From JAAYHV01 sp035268985 (GTDB taxonomy: Bacteria; Bacillota; Clostridia; Peptostreptococcales; Anaerovoracaceae), in contig DATFJV010000132.1 in the NCBI GenBank assembly GCA_035268985.1, positions 1 through 53,619 on the forward strand: a stretch of 53,619 nt of DNA. The letters are read 5' to 3'. Shown here in pieces: positions 18,691-28,174 of the stretch. Both the position numbers and the translations under genes were made by a program. Each line of letters begins with the position of its first letter. Within the stretch, counting starts at the first letter, position 1. The notes beneath the pieces were generated by a model. The model ran no database searches and was not told where the DNA came from. It saw nothing but the letters and a program-made list of their open reading frames with translations.

Positions 18691-19118
18691 ACAAAAAAAT
18701 AATTGCACCAATCACTGTTACGATCCTTTACCCATCAAAGCATTCATCATTACCATAATATCTTACATTTCTTCAAAATTCGCACTCAATTGCGACTTAT
18801 ATTTACTTTGTAAACTCTGATATTAATTTGTAATCTTTCCACTTTGATCTAATTCCTAGTATCACTACATCCGATACATGGCGATCTATAACTTGTGATT
18901 GGCGCAATATTTGTGAGTCTTAATGTAATATTGCACTTTTGGTGGTCTCACTCCTCTCTGATTAATTACCTTGGTAACTAATTAATATATATAATAGCTT
19001 CGGCTAACGCCTTAGCTTTATTAACTATATAATATCATTAATTGTCTGTTTGTCAATAGTATTTAATTGCTTTTTTGTGTATTTTTATGCGTTTTGTATA
19101 CATATTGTTTTTTTTATT
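18691..19118. other. gene-free spacer with two palindromes and a short open stretch
   Basis: No gene of normal size is visible. An inverted repeat (ATTAATTACC ... GGTAACTAATTAAT) lies at 18961-18986 and an imperfect hairpin (TAATAGCTTCGGC / GCCTTAGCTTTATTA) at about 18992-19022. On the minus strand a 38-codon stretch without start codon (18803-18919) reads SQVIDRHVSDVVILGIRS and onward; it looks protein-like but I cannot assign it. The whole may be a decayed mobile or duplicated sequence. Confidence 0.4.
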
Positions 19119-19937
19119 TTAAATTTTGAAATCCCTTTTTCTATAAACCGCACATCCTATTGCAATTAATCCTAATAAAATTATCCCATATATTATCAAA
19201 TTAGTTATAGTTCCCCCCCTTAATTCTAGTGCATTAGTGGGACTAAATATTTGGAAAGGACTAAGGTATAATAAAAATTCTCCTTTATCTTTTAAAAGTT
19301 CTCCGAGATATCCAATTAAGTAGGTGAATACAACAACCATAGCAGAAATCATACTAACAGGTAATTTGCCTGTTAGTCCTCCTATAAATAAGGCTACTCC
19401 CATATAAAATACAGCTATAAATCCAGATATCAAGGCTATTTGGAAAAAATCACTTAATATGAATGTGTCTCCCCCATTTAAAAATCCACAAATTGTAGCA
19501 GATGCTATTAAACTTGACAATACAATTAGTAATCCGATTAGTGCAGTAATTAATTTTGAAACATAAATTTCAACTCTGCTAACAGGACAAGAGTAAAGAA
19601 ATTCAATAGATTTGCTTTTTTCCTCTTTATTTATAATTCCAGCACTAAAAGTTGTGGTAAATATCGAGATAACAATTAATAACAAATTATACATCATTCC
19701 AAAATACCCATTATAATCAGCCATTATACGAAAACTTTCTACGCCCATAAATTGGAGTACCTCCACTGGCATATTATCCCACTCTGCCAATGCCATATCC
19801 TGCATAGAAGAAAATAAAATCATGTATAAAAAAGTTATAGCAAATGTCGCTATTGACCAAACTAATATGAGTTTCCCATTATTTTTTAAATCAAATCTTG
19901 TAAGTGTAAATACGTTAATATTACTAAAATTATTCAT
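19119..19937 (-). CDS. ABC-2 type transporter permease
   Basis: A 272-residue membrane protein of about six helices with the ABC-2 layout: a first helix near the N-terminus, a large loop, and a cluster of helices with the FTTTFSAGIINKEEKSKSIE segment that precedes helix 3 in such exporters. It pairs with the ATPase encoded just upstream. The ATG at 19937 has AAGGTG in front; a GTG at 19946 in frame is less likely. Substrate is unknown; peptide, antibiotic or lipid export is common in the family. Confidence 0.87.
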   Translation of the reverse strand: MNNFSNINVFTLTRFDLKNNGKLILVWSIATFAITFLYMILFSSMQDMALAEWDNMPVEVLQFMGVESFRIMADYNGYFGMMYNLLLIVISIFTTTFSAGIINKEEKSKSIEFLYSCPVSRVEIYVSKLITALIGLLIVLSSLIASATICGFLNGGDTFILSDFFQIALISGFIAVFYMGVALFIGGLTGKLPVSMISAMVVVFTYLIGYLGELLKDKGEFLLYLSPFQIFSPTNALELRGGTITNLIIYGIILLGLIAIGCAVYRKRDFKI

Positions 19938-20769
19938 GAATTTCACCTTCTTTATAGTATCTTATAAATTCCTCTTCAACAGATTTACCCTTAATCTCAA
20001 GATGGCTCAAATTCATTTTAGATAGTTCACCTATTAATTCGTTAATATCACCCTCATATTCATATGTCTCGCTTTTACCATCACTAGTCATATATGTTAC
20101 ATTTTGTATCTTTGCAACATTTACTTCGGCCATATTTAAATCATCTACTATAGTTCCATCTTTTATAATTATTGCCCTATCACAGTACTTTTCAACTTCA
20201 TTTAGATTATGTGAAGATAAAAAAACAGTAGTTCCATTTTTAGTTTTTTCGTGTATTTTATCAAAAAACTTCTTTTGCATAAGAGGATCTAACCCCGAAG
20301 TTGGTTCATCTAATATCATTATCTCAGCATTTCTTAAAAACATAATAATAATTGATACTTTCTTCCTATTTCCTAGACTTAATTCTTGAATTTTTTTATT
20401 CATATTAAGTTCAAAGTATTGGGAGAGCTCTTCTGCATAACTCATTTTTTTACCATCAAATGATAACACCAATTTAAAAAGTTCCTTTGAAGTAACTCCT
20501 TCGTATAGCTCCGTTTCCGATGGCATGTAACTTACCAAACTATTTATTTTTTTTGCATCTTTTACAGAATCCAAACCTTTTATTTTGATATCACCTTGAG
20601 TTGGAAAAAGCATGTTAGTCATACATCTTATAGTTGTGCTCTTTCCTGCCCCATTTTTACCAACAAAACCTACTATTTCACCCTTTTTTACTGTAAAACT
20701 AATATTTTTAGCGGCTGTTAATTTCCCATATTTTTTAGTAAAGTCGTTTACTTTAATTATCTCATCCAT
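19930..20769 (-). CDS. ABC transporter ATP-binding protein
   Basis: A 279-residue ATPase: Walker A GKNGAGKSTT, the Q-loop at SYMPSE, signature ELSLGNRKKV, Walker B IMILDEPTSGLDP, and the switch His in LSSHNLNE. The C-terminal 60 residues are an extension typical of export ATPases partnered with ABC-2 permeases. Overlaps the permease gene by eight bases. Confidence 0.94.
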   Translation of the reverse strand: MDEIIKVNDFTKKYGKLTAAKNISFTVKKGEIVGFVGKNGAGKSTTIRCMTNMLFPTQGDIKIKGLDSVKDAKKINSLVSYMPSETELYEGVTSKELFKLVLSFDGKKMSYAEELSQYFELNMNKKIQELSLGNRKKVSIIIMFLRNAEIMILDEPTSGLDPLMQKKFFDKIHEKTKNGTTVFLSSHNLNEVEKYCDRAIIIKDGTIVDDLNMAEVNVAKIQNVTYMTSDGKSETYEYEGDINELIGELSKMNLSHLEIKGKSVEEEFIRYYKEGEIHE

Positions 20770-20830
20770 ATTATACTCTCCTTAACATAAAATAAATATA
20801 CCATTAAATTAACCTTCTTACAAGTAATGA

Positions 20831-20859
20831 TTGACAGTAACTACTTTTACATATATACT
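20831..20859 (+). promoter_or_regulatory. sigma-A promoter of the DEAD-box helicase gene
   Basis: TTGACA and TATACT are separated by 17 bases, about 40 bases before the ATG. Confidence 0.7.
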
Positions 20860-20901
20860 AATTAAGTTCGCTTATAACAAAAATATAAAGAAAAGAGATA
20901 T

Positions 20902-22335
20902 ATGGAAAAATTAAATAATGATATAAAAAAAGCTTTAGAAGAAATTGGGTTTGAAGATTACTCGCCAATTCAAAAGAAAGCTATTCCCCTACTAGATGAA
21001 GGCCGCGATATAATCGGTCAAGCTCAAACAGGCACAGGTAAAACTGCTGCCTTCGGTATTCCTTTAATTAATAAGATTGATGGAGATTTGAATCAAGTAC
21101 AAGGGATAATAATATGCCCTACTAGAGAACTTGCTATGCAAGTTACTGAAGAAATGAGAAAATTCTTAAAATATACTAAAGGAATTAAAGTAACAGCAGT
21201 ATTTGGCGGTCAAGATATTTCAAAGCAAATACAAGGAATCAAGACTTCAAAAATAGTTGTAGGAACTCCTGGTCGTATCATGGATCACCTTAGAAGAAAA
21301 ACTTTAAAACTTAATGGTATAAAAATGGCAATCTTAGATGAAGCAGATGAAATGCTTAATATGGGATTCAGAGAAGATATTGAAACTATTTTAAAAAGTA
21401 TTGAACATAATATTCAAATTGCACTATTTTCCGCAACTATGCCAAAGGAAATAATTGAAATCGCTGATACTTATCAGGAAAATGCAGTAATTGCTAAAAC
21501 AAAAAATAAGACTTTGACAGTAAGTACAACAGACCAATACCATTTTAACATAAAGCATAAGGAAAAGAGTGACTTGCTATATAAGCTTATAGATTTTTAT
21601 CAACCAAAAAAATCCATCGTATTTTGCAAAACAAAGCGAGGTACAGACACATTAACTGGTGAAATGGTTGCTAGAGGTTATGAAGCAGTTGCTTTGCATG
21701 GCGATTTAAGTCAAAACCAAAGAAACTACTCAATGGCCCAATTTAAATCTGGCAAAGTCAATATAGTCGTTGCAACTGATGTGGCAGCAAGAGGTTTAGA
21801 TATAAACGATGTTGAAGCAGTATTCAACTATGATATCCCTATGGAAGAGGAGTATTATGTCCACAGAATAGGTCGTACAGGTAGAGCTGGAAATAGTGGA
21901 AAAGCATTTACCTTTGTAGTTGGTAAAGAACAATATAAATTAAGAAAAATCGAGGATTATTGTAAGGTTAAAATACCTTTAGGTGATATTCCATCCACTG
22001 AAAGTATAATAAAAGCAAAGACTAATAAAATATTAGACGAAGCTATAAAAAATGCAAATGGCAAAAAACTCAAAACAGCTAAGTCACTTATATATTCATA
22101 CTGTGAAGAAAATAATATTAGTCTAGATGATCTAACTACTTGTATGCTATATAATCAATTGGGTTACGATACTGATGAAATGAGAGTCCAATCAAAACCC
22201 AATGTTAAAACCGAGGATATAAAAAGTAAACCTAAGTATAAAAGTAACGATAGAAACAGAAGCGGCAGTAAAGGCAAGAACAGAAATTCCAAAAAAGATA
22301 ATTACAGAAAAAGCAACAAAAGAAAAAGTAAATAA
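20902..22335 (+). CDS. DEAD-box ATP-dependent RNA helicase
   Basis: A 477-residue helicase with motifs in order: Q motif (YSPIQKKAI), I AQTGTGKT, Ia PTRELA, Ib TPGRIMDH, II DEAD, III SAT, IV IVFCKTKRGTD, V TDVAARGLDI, VI HRIGRTGRAG. After about residue 370 comes a helical region and a very basic, Ser/Asn/Lys-rich tail (from about residue 430) suited to RNA binding. Such proteins remodel RNA in ribosome assembly or mRNA decay (CshA/CsdA-like). It is a single-gene transcript with its own promoter and terminator. Confidence 0.95.
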   Translation: MEKLNNDIKKALEEIGFEDYSPIQKKAIPLLDEGRDIIGQAQTGTGKTAAFGIPLINKIDGDLNQVQGIIICPTRELAMQVTEEMRKFLKYTKGIKVTAVFGGQDISKQIQGIKTSKIVVGTPGRIMDHLRRKTLKLNGIKMAILDEADEMLNMGFREDIETILKSIEHNIQIALFSATMPKEIIEIADTYQENAVIAKTKNKTLTVSTTDQYHFNIKHKEKSDLLYKLIDFYQPKKSIVFCKTKRGTDTLTGEMVARGYEAVALHGDLSQNQRNYSMAQFKSGKVNIVVATDVAARGLDINDVEAVFNYDIPMEEEYYVHRIGRTGRAGNSGKAFTFVVGKEQYKLRKIEDYCKVKIPLGDIPSTESIIKAKTNKILDEAIKNANGKKLKTAKSLIYSYCEENNISLDDLTTCMLYNQLGYDTDEMRVQSKPNVKTEDIKSKPKYKSNDRNRSGSKGKNRNSKKDNYRKSNKRKSK

Positions 22336-22349
22336 TAAATTATATATAA

Positions 22350-22395
22350 ATGTTGGGGTAATTAGAAAATAGTTATCTCAGCATTTTATTTTTTT
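22350..22395 (+). terminator. terminator after the helicase gene
   Basis: ATGTTGGGGTAA pairs with TTATCTCAGCAT (12 pairs, three of them G-U), followed by TTTTATTTTTTT. Confidence 0.8.
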
Positions 22396-22639
22396 GTAAA
22401 AAAGAGTTACCCAAATCCCATCTTTGATATAAAAAGATAAACCTATAGGAATGCCTAGTAAACCGCATATTTCAACTAAATATTATCTGTTAGAAATTCA
22501 AATAATCTTAAGGAATATTTTATTAAAAAACTATCCTAAGGATACTCTAATTTTAATAGATTTAGGCTAGAAATAATAAGCCTTGGAATGCTTATTATGT
22601 TGTAAACGATGGGTTTAATAATATCATAATTACTTTTAT
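22396..22639. other. gene-free spacer between helicase and hppA
   Basis: No open frame with a ribosome site and no RNA family that I recognise. There is a small AATAAGC/GCTTATT hairpin around 22577-22600 and a pair of nearby TAAGGATA-like repeats around 22510-22550. Confidence 0.5.
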
Positions 22640-22676
22640 ATATTAAAATGCCTGGACCTTTTAAATAGTCCAGGCA
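22640..22676 (-). terminator. intrinsic terminator after hppA
   Basis: TGCCTGGAC and GTCCAGGCA form a 9-bp stem; read on the minus strand it is followed by TTTTAATAT. Confidence 0.85.
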
Positions 22677-22735
22677 CATAAGCTCAATTATCAATTTTTT
22701 TATTGGATACCCAATACTTGATACAGAACCATTTA

Positions 22736-24766
22736 TTATACAGCTAAGTATATTAACATCTTTCCACCATATTCAATGAATACAGGCGCAAATACTAGAG
22801 AAACAATAGTCATCAACTTAATCAATATATTAATTGAAGGACCGGAAGTATCTTTGAATGGATCACCAACAGTGTCTCCAACTACAGCAGCTTTATGAGC
22901 TTCAGAACCCTTACCACCGTAAACTCCACCTTCAATGTATTTTTTAGCATTATCCCATGCTCCACCAGCATTTGCCATCATGATAGCAAGTAAAACACCC
23001 GATGAAAGTGCACCAGCTAACATTCCGCCAAGAGCCTCGGAACCTAGTAATAATCCCATTAATAAAGGAGCAACTATAGCTAATACACCAGGTGCCACCA
23101 TTTCTTTAAGAGCAGCAGCAGTTGAAATATCAACGCATTTAGCATGGTCAGGCTTTACAGTTCCTTCCATGATTCCTTTATTTTCTCTAAATTGTCTTCT
23201 AACTTCTTCTATCATTTGGTTAGCAGCTCTACCTACAGAATTCATAGTTAAAGCAGAGAATAAGAATGGTAACATTGCTCCCACAAATAATCCAACTATT
23301 ACTATAGGATTTAATAAGCTTATAGCGCTTAAGTTAGTAACCTTAGCATATGCTGCAAATAAAGCAAGTGCAGTAAGTGCTGCAGAACCAATTGCAAAAC
23401 CTTTACCGATAGCTGCAGTTGTGTTGCCAACTGAATCCAATGTATCAGTTATATTTCTTACATCTTCAGGTAATTCTGACATTTCAGCAATACCACCAGC
23501 ATTATCAGATACTGGACCATAAGCATCAACTGCCACAGTCATACCTGCCGTAGAAAGCATACCTACTGCTGCGAGGGCAATACCATAAAGTCCTACAAAA
23601 CTATAAGCAACCATAATCCCAATACATATTAGTAGTATTGGCCATACCGTAGACATCATTCCAACGCCCAAACCACTGATAATAGTAGTTGCTGCACCTG
23701 TTTGTGATTGTTCAGCAATTCCCTTTACCGATTTATATTCATCTGAAGTATAAATTTCAGTAATTTGCCCAATTAAGATACCAACTATTAGTCCAGCTAT
23801 AATTGCAAATGCATATGAATAGTCACCCATAAGTTGTCTACTCAATACCAATGAAGCGATAACCACAATACCACCACTAATATATGTGCCCATGTTTAAA
23901 GATTTAGCTGGGTTTGAACCTTCGCTTCCTCTAACACACATAATACCTATTATTGAAGCTATAATACCTACTGCAGCTATTAATAATGGAAATAGTGCAG
24001 CTCTTTCCTGATTAAATACAACTTCACCAAATGACTCATTAACTGCTACGGCCGCTAATGTTATTGCAGAAATTATTGAACCTACGTAAGATTCAAATAA
24101 GTCTGAACCCATACCAGCTACGTCACCAACATTATCTCCAACGTTATCTGCAATTACAGCAGGGTTACGTGGATCATCTTCTGGTATACCAGCTTCCACT
24201 TTACCTACTAAGTCAGCGCCTACGTCAGCAGCTTTAGTGTATATTCCACCACCTACTCTTCCGAATAGCGCCATTGATGAAGCTCCAAGTCCAAATCCTG
24301 TTACACATTCAGTAACTGTACTTAAATCTAGCGTTATAAAAATAATTCCGAGTCCTAGTAAACCTAGTCCAGTTACACATAGTCCCATCACAGCTCCACT
24401 TCTAAATGCAATCTTTAATGCCTTTGGCATACCAGACGTCATCGCAGCATTTGCTGTCCTAACATTACCCATTGTTGCAACTTTCATTCCAAAGAAACCT
24501 GCAAGTACTGATAAAAGTGCACCTATTACATACAATGTTGCGGTAATCCATCCGATGAATAATCCTATTAGTACAAATAATCCTAAAATTACTACCACCA
24601 TAGTTTTATATTCTCTTTTTAGAAACGCCATAGCCCCCTCACGAATGAAACCTGCTATCTCCTTCATTCTATCGGTGCCTTCCTCAGCCTTTCCTACCCA
24701 TGCAGCTAAAGAAAATGCAACTATTAATGCAAATGCTGCCGCGATAGGAACAATCCAATTTAACAT
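22736..24766 (-). CDS. hppA: membrane-bound ion-pumping pyrophosphatase, K+-dependent type
   Basis: A 676-residue, about 16-helix membrane pyrophosphatase. The substrate site DVGADLVGKVEAGIPEDDPR and NPAVIADNVGDNVGDVAGMG are intact, as is the C-terminal acidic site (GDTVGDPFKDTSGPS). The GNTTAA segment carries Ala where K+-independent enzymes have Lys, so a K+-requiring enzyme is expected from family knowledge. It couples PPi hydrolysis to H+ and/or Na+ export; the pumped ion is not settled by what I can read. GGGGAGG precedes the ATG. Single-gene unit. Confidence 0.95.
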   Translation of the reverse strand: MLNWIVPIAAAFALIVAFSLAAWVGKAEEGTDRMKEIAGFIREGAMAFLKREYKTMVVVILGLFVLIGLFIGWITATLYVIGALLSVLAGFFGMKVATMGNVRTANAAMTSGMPKALKIAFRSGAVMGLCVTGLGLLGLGIIFITLDLSTVTECVTGFGLGASSMALFGRVGGGIYTKAADVGADLVGKVEAGIPEDDPRNPAVIADNVGDNVGDVAGMGSDLFESYVGSIISAITLAAVAVNESFGEVVFNQERAALFPLLIAAVGIIASIIGIMCVRGSEGSNPAKSLNMGTYISGGIVVIASLVLSRQLMGDYSYAFAIIAGLIVGILIGQITEIYTSDEYKSVKGIAEQSQTGAATTIISGLGVGMMSTVWPILLICIGIMVAYSFVGLYGIALAAVGMLSTAGMTVAVDAYGPVSDNAGGIAEMSELPEDVRNITDTLDSVGNTTAAIGKGFAIGSAALTALALFAAYAKVTNLSAISLLNPIVIVGLFVGAMLPFLFSALTMNSVGRAANQMIEEVRRQFRENKGIMEGTVKPDHAKCVDISTAAALKEMVAPGVLAIVAPLLMGLLLGSEALGGMLAGALSSGVLLAIMMANAGGAWDNAKKYIEGGVYGGKGSEAHKAAVVGDTVGDPFKDTSGPSINILIKLMTIVSLVFAPVFIEYGGKMLIYLAV

Positions 24767-24854
24767 ATAAACCTCCCCTTGTCATTAATATATTTAGAGG
24801 TACCGTTAAGTACCTCCATATTAGTAATTATTAATAAAGTTAAACACTTTATTA

Positions 24855-25088
24855 CTAGTTAAATACTGCTACTATTAATAATGCTAGTAGCACGTATAAT
24901 ACAGCACATATTGTAGTTATTCTTGATAATAGAGCATCGTACCCTCTGCTCTTTTTCTTGCCAAACAATTGCTCTGCTCCTCCACCGATAGAACCTGATA
25001 AACCATCACTGTTACCAGACTGAAGCAAAATGCTTCCGATTAAGACTAAGCTTGCTATAACAAGAACCACCATTAAAAATGTTTCCAT
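24855..25088 (-). CDS. secG: preprotein translocase subunit SecG
   Basis: A 77-residue SecG: N-terminal membrane helix, the conserved ILLQSGNSDGLSGSIGGG loop with EQLFGKKKSRGYD, and a second helix. It assists SecYE in protein export. It follows tpiA at the end of the glycolytic run. The stop is TAG followed directly by TAA, a tandem stop, which would limit amber readthrough to one residue in this pyrrolysine-encoding genome. Confidence 0.95.
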   Translation of the reverse strand: METFLMVVLVIASLVLIGSILLQSGNSDGLSGSIGGGAEQLFGKKKSRGYDALLSRITTICAVLYVLLALLIVAVFN

Positions 25089-25141
25089 GTCTTACCTCCT
25101 ATTAAATAACTATGTTAGTTTACCATATTCCCACAAAAAAA

Positions 25142-25909
25142 TCAATGACTTTTTGTAAAAACAGCCTTATTATAGATATCTATGAACTTGGATGTATCAA
25201 GGCTTGCACCACCTATTAAGGCACCATCAATATTAGGCATTTTAAGTATTTCAATTGCGTTATCCGGTTTAACACTACCGCCATATTGAATCAATATGGT
25301 ATCAGAAATATTTTCATCATAAATTTCCTTTAAAAAAGTCCTAATTTCCATACATATTTCTTCTGCTTGATTGGGAGTTGCAGTTTCCCCAGTGCCTATG
25401 GCCCATATAGGTTCATAAGCTATGGTAATATTTTTTATCTCGTCTTTAGTTATATCTTTAAGATCATTAGTTAATTGATTTCTAACATGGGAAACAGTTT
25501 CTCCTTTTTCCCTAATTTCTAAGTTTTCACCAACACACAATATGGGTTTTATTCCGATTTCCAATAAAGCCTTGAGCTTTTTATTTATAAGCTCATCATC
25601 TTCTTTAAAGATTTCTCTTCTTTCAGAATGACCAACTACACAATAATCAGTACCTATATCATCAAGCATTATTGGTGATATTTCACCTGTATATGCTCCT
25701 TTTTTCTCATAGTATACATTTTGAGCCCCTACTTTAATATCTGTGCCTAAAAAAATATTCTTTAAAGTCATAAGATGAATATATGGCGCAATTACTGCTA
25801 TTTCTACGTCAGAATTCGTTCTAATTACTTTGATAGCTTCTGCAAATTTGATTGCAGTAGCCATTGTCATATTCATCTTCCAATTTCCTGCTATAAATAA
25901 CTTTCTCAT
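25142..25909 (-). CDS. tpiA: triosephosphate isomerase
   Basis: A 255-residue TIM: Asn/Lys at the N-terminus (GNWKMNMT), catalytic His in VVGHSERREIF, catalytic Glu in AYEPIWAIGTG, phosphate loops YGGSVKPDNA and DGALIGGASL. It interconverts DHAP and glyceraldehyde 3-phosphate. It lies nine bases after pgk. Confidence 0.97.
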   Translation of the reverse strand: MRKLFIAGNWKMNMTMATAIKFAEAIKVIRTNSDVEIAVIAPYIHLMTLKNIFLGTDIKVGAQNVYYEKKGAYTGEISPIMLDDIGTDYCVVGHSERREIFKEDDELINKKLKALLEIGIKPILCVGENLEIREKGETVSHVRNQLTNDLKDITKDEIKNITIAYEPIWAIGTGETATPNQAEEICMEIRTFLKEIYDENISDTILIQYGGSVKPDNAIEILKMPNIDGALIGGASLDTSKFIDIYNKAVFTKSH

Positions 25910-25918
25910 ATTTCTCCC

Positions 25919-27103
25919 TTATTTTTCATCTAATACTTTGATTCCAGGTAACTCTTTCCCCTCTAGATATTCCATGGATGCTCCTCCACCAGTGGAAATA
26001 TGGGTCATATTATCATCTAGTCCAAATTTATGAACTGCTGCTGCAGAATCACCACCACCAATTATAGTAATTGCATTTATTTCACTAAGACACTTAGCTA
26101 TTTTTCTTGTTCCCTCTGCGAAATTATCTAACTCAAATACTCCCATAGGACCATTCCATACAACAGTACTTGCATCCATTAAAATATCACAAAATCTTTT
26201 TATTGATTTCGGCCCAATATCTAATCCCATTTTATCATTTGGAATCATATCACAATCGTAATACCCATAAGGAGAGTCATTGGAAAATTTATTTGCAGCA
26301 ACGACATCCAATGGAAGGATTAATTCGACTTTATTTTCTTCTGCTAATTCCATTATTTCTCTAGCCATAGGTATACTCTCTATATCCAATATTGAAGTAC
26401 CTACACCATAACCAAGGGCTTTATAAAAAGTATATATCATTCCCCCCGAAACTATTAAAGTATCCACTTTACTTAACAAGTTTTTCATTACGGGAATCTT
26501 ATCTTTGACTTTTGCACCGCCCATTATTGCAACAAATGGTCTACTTGGGTTTTCTACAGCTTGATTTAAATATTTTATTTCTCTTTCAATAAGAAATCCA
26601 GAAACTGCCGGCAAGTAATCCGCTATCCCTGCTGTCGAGCAATGAGCTCTATGAGAAGTTCCAAATGCATCTTGTACAAATATATCACCTAAAGATGATA
26701 ATTCTTTTGAAAATGTATCAGTATTGTTAGTTTCCTCTTCTCTAAACCTAACGTTTTCCAAAAGTGCTACTTCTCCATCATTTATTTGAGATACTTCTAC
26801 TTTTACTTTATCATCAACAACTTGATCGGATTGAAAAAATTTAACTTCATTATCAAGAAGTTCCTCAAGTCTAACTGCTATTGGCTTTAATGTAAAGTCA
26901 TGATTAGCCTTTCCTTTAGGTCGGCCTAAATGAGACATCAATATTACCTTAGCACCCTCTTCAATCAAATATTTAATCGTTGGAAGAGACGCCACAATTC
27001 TAGAATCATCAGTAATATTATTTCCTTCCAGTGGCACATTAAAATCACAACGTACTAATGCCGTTTTTCCGCTTAATTCAACATCCCTTACAGTCTTTTT
27101 CAT
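25919..27103 (-). CDS. pgk: phosphoglycerate kinase
   Basis: A 394-residue PGK: VRCDFNVPLEG, MSHLGRPKG, LENVRFREEE, DAFGTSHRAHCST, the hinge GGAKVKDKIPV, WNGPMGVFE and the C-terminal GGGDSAAAV nucleotide loop with STGGGASMEYL. ATP-forming glycolytic kinase. 17 bases separate it from the gap stop; GGGAGGG right after the gap TAG may serve as its ribosome site. Confidence 0.97.
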   Translation of the reverse strand: MKKTVRDVELSGKTALVRCDFNVPLEGNNITDDSRIVASLPTIKYLIEEGAKVILMSHLGRPKGKANHDFTLKPIAVRLEELLDNEVKFFQSDQVVDDKVKVEVSQINDGEVALLENVRFREEETNNTDTFSKELSSLGDIFVQDAFGTSHRAHCSTAGIADYLPAVSGFLIEREIKYLNQAVENPSRPFVAIMGGAKVKDKIPVMKNLLSKVDTLIVSGGMIYTFYKALGYGVGTSILDIESIPMAREIMELAEENKVELILPLDVVAANKFSNDSPYGYYDCDMIPNDKMGLDIGPKSIKRFCDILMDASTVVWNGPMGVFELDNFAEGTRKIAKCLSEINAITIIGGGDSAAAVHKFGLDDNMTHISTGGGASMEYLEGKELPGIKVLDEK

Positions 27104-27120
27104 GATTCTACCAACCCTCC

Positions 27121-28134
27121 CTATTCATGATCAATCTTATACATATGTCTAATCATTTCCAATATCTTTGCAGAATAACCAAACTCATTATCATAAAAAG
27201 CAATTAGCTTAAACCATTGGTCATTCATTTCTATACCTTCTCTTGCATCAAATATGGAAGTGTGTGCATCACCAATAAAATCAGAGGATACAACCTCATC
27301 ATCAACATATTCCAAAACACCTTTCATGTATGTATTGGAGGCTTCACACATTTTATCACATATTTCTTTATATGAAGTTGATTTTTTTAGCTTAACATTT
27401 AAATCCACAACAGAAACATTAGAAATTGGTACTCTATATGAAATACCTGTCATTTTTCCTTTCAAATCTGGGATTACAAGACCTACTGCTTTGGCAGCTC
27501 CTGTAGTTGAAGGAATTATATTACCAAACACAGACCTTCCCCTTCTCCAATCACTTTCTGACCTTAAATCAACTACGCTTTGTTTAGCTGTAGCAGCGTG
27601 GATAGTCGACATTAGACCTCCTTCAATGCCAAAGTAATCATTTAACACTTTACATGTAGGTGCTAAGCAATTAGTAGTACAAGAAGCGTTAGAAATAACA
27701 TCATACTCTGATTTATATGTATCTTGATTAACACCAAATACAAATGTTGGAGTTACATCATCCTTTGAAGGGGCTGATATAACCACTTTTTTTGCTCCAG
27801 CATTTAAATGTGCCTTAGCTTTTTCTGTCGTATTATATGCGCCGGTACCTTCCATTATATATTCTGCTCCACACTTTCCCCATGGAATGTTGTTAGCATC
27901 ACTTTCACTAAATACGGGAACTTTTTTACCATTTATAATTAATCCATCCTCATAATGACCCAACTCCTTTGGGAATCTCCCAAAGACTGAATCATATCTA
28001 AGCATGTATTCCATATACTCTATATTAGCATTTCTTTTATTAATTCCTGCTATTTCAATATCATCCATATCCATAGCTGCCCTAATAACTATTCTGCTAA
28101 TTCTACCAAAACCACTAATACCAATTTTAATCAT
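27121..28134 (-). CDS. gap: glyceraldehyde-3-phosphate dehydrogenase, atypical cofactor loop
   Basis: 337 residues from the ATG at 28134 (MIKIGISGFGRIS, GGAGG upstream); an in-frame start at 28170 would add 12 residues not found in the family. Catalytic Cys is in SNASCTTNCLAPT and the catalytic His in STIHAATAKQ. Two features are unusual: the residues after the second strand read AGINKRNAN, so the acidic residue that binds the NAD ribose in most GAPDHs is Lys-Arg, and the segment DLRSESDWRRGRSVFG replaces the usual DLRRARAA. Family knowledge suggests altered NAD/NADP preference, unproven. The stop is TAG. Confidence 0.93.
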   Translation of the reverse strand: MIKIGISGFGRISRIVIRAAMDMDDIEIAGINKRNANIEYMEYMLRYDSVFGRFPKELGHYEDGLIINGKKVPVFSESDANNIPWGKCGAEYIMEGTGAYNTTEKAKAHLNAGAKKVVISAPSKDDVTPTFVFGVNQDTYKSEYDVISNASCTTNCLAPTCKVLNDYFGIEGGLMSTIHAATAKQSVVDLRSESDWRRGRSVFGNIIPSTTGAAKAVGLVIPDLKGKMTGISYRVPISNVSVVDLNVKLKKSTSYKEICDKMCEASNTYMKGVLEYVDDEVVSSDFIGDAHTSIFDAREGIEMNDQWFKLIAFYDNEFGYSAKILEMIRHMYKIDHE

Positions 28135-28174
28135 TTTCTCATTTTCCTCCTTAAAATTAAAAACAGCCAATATA

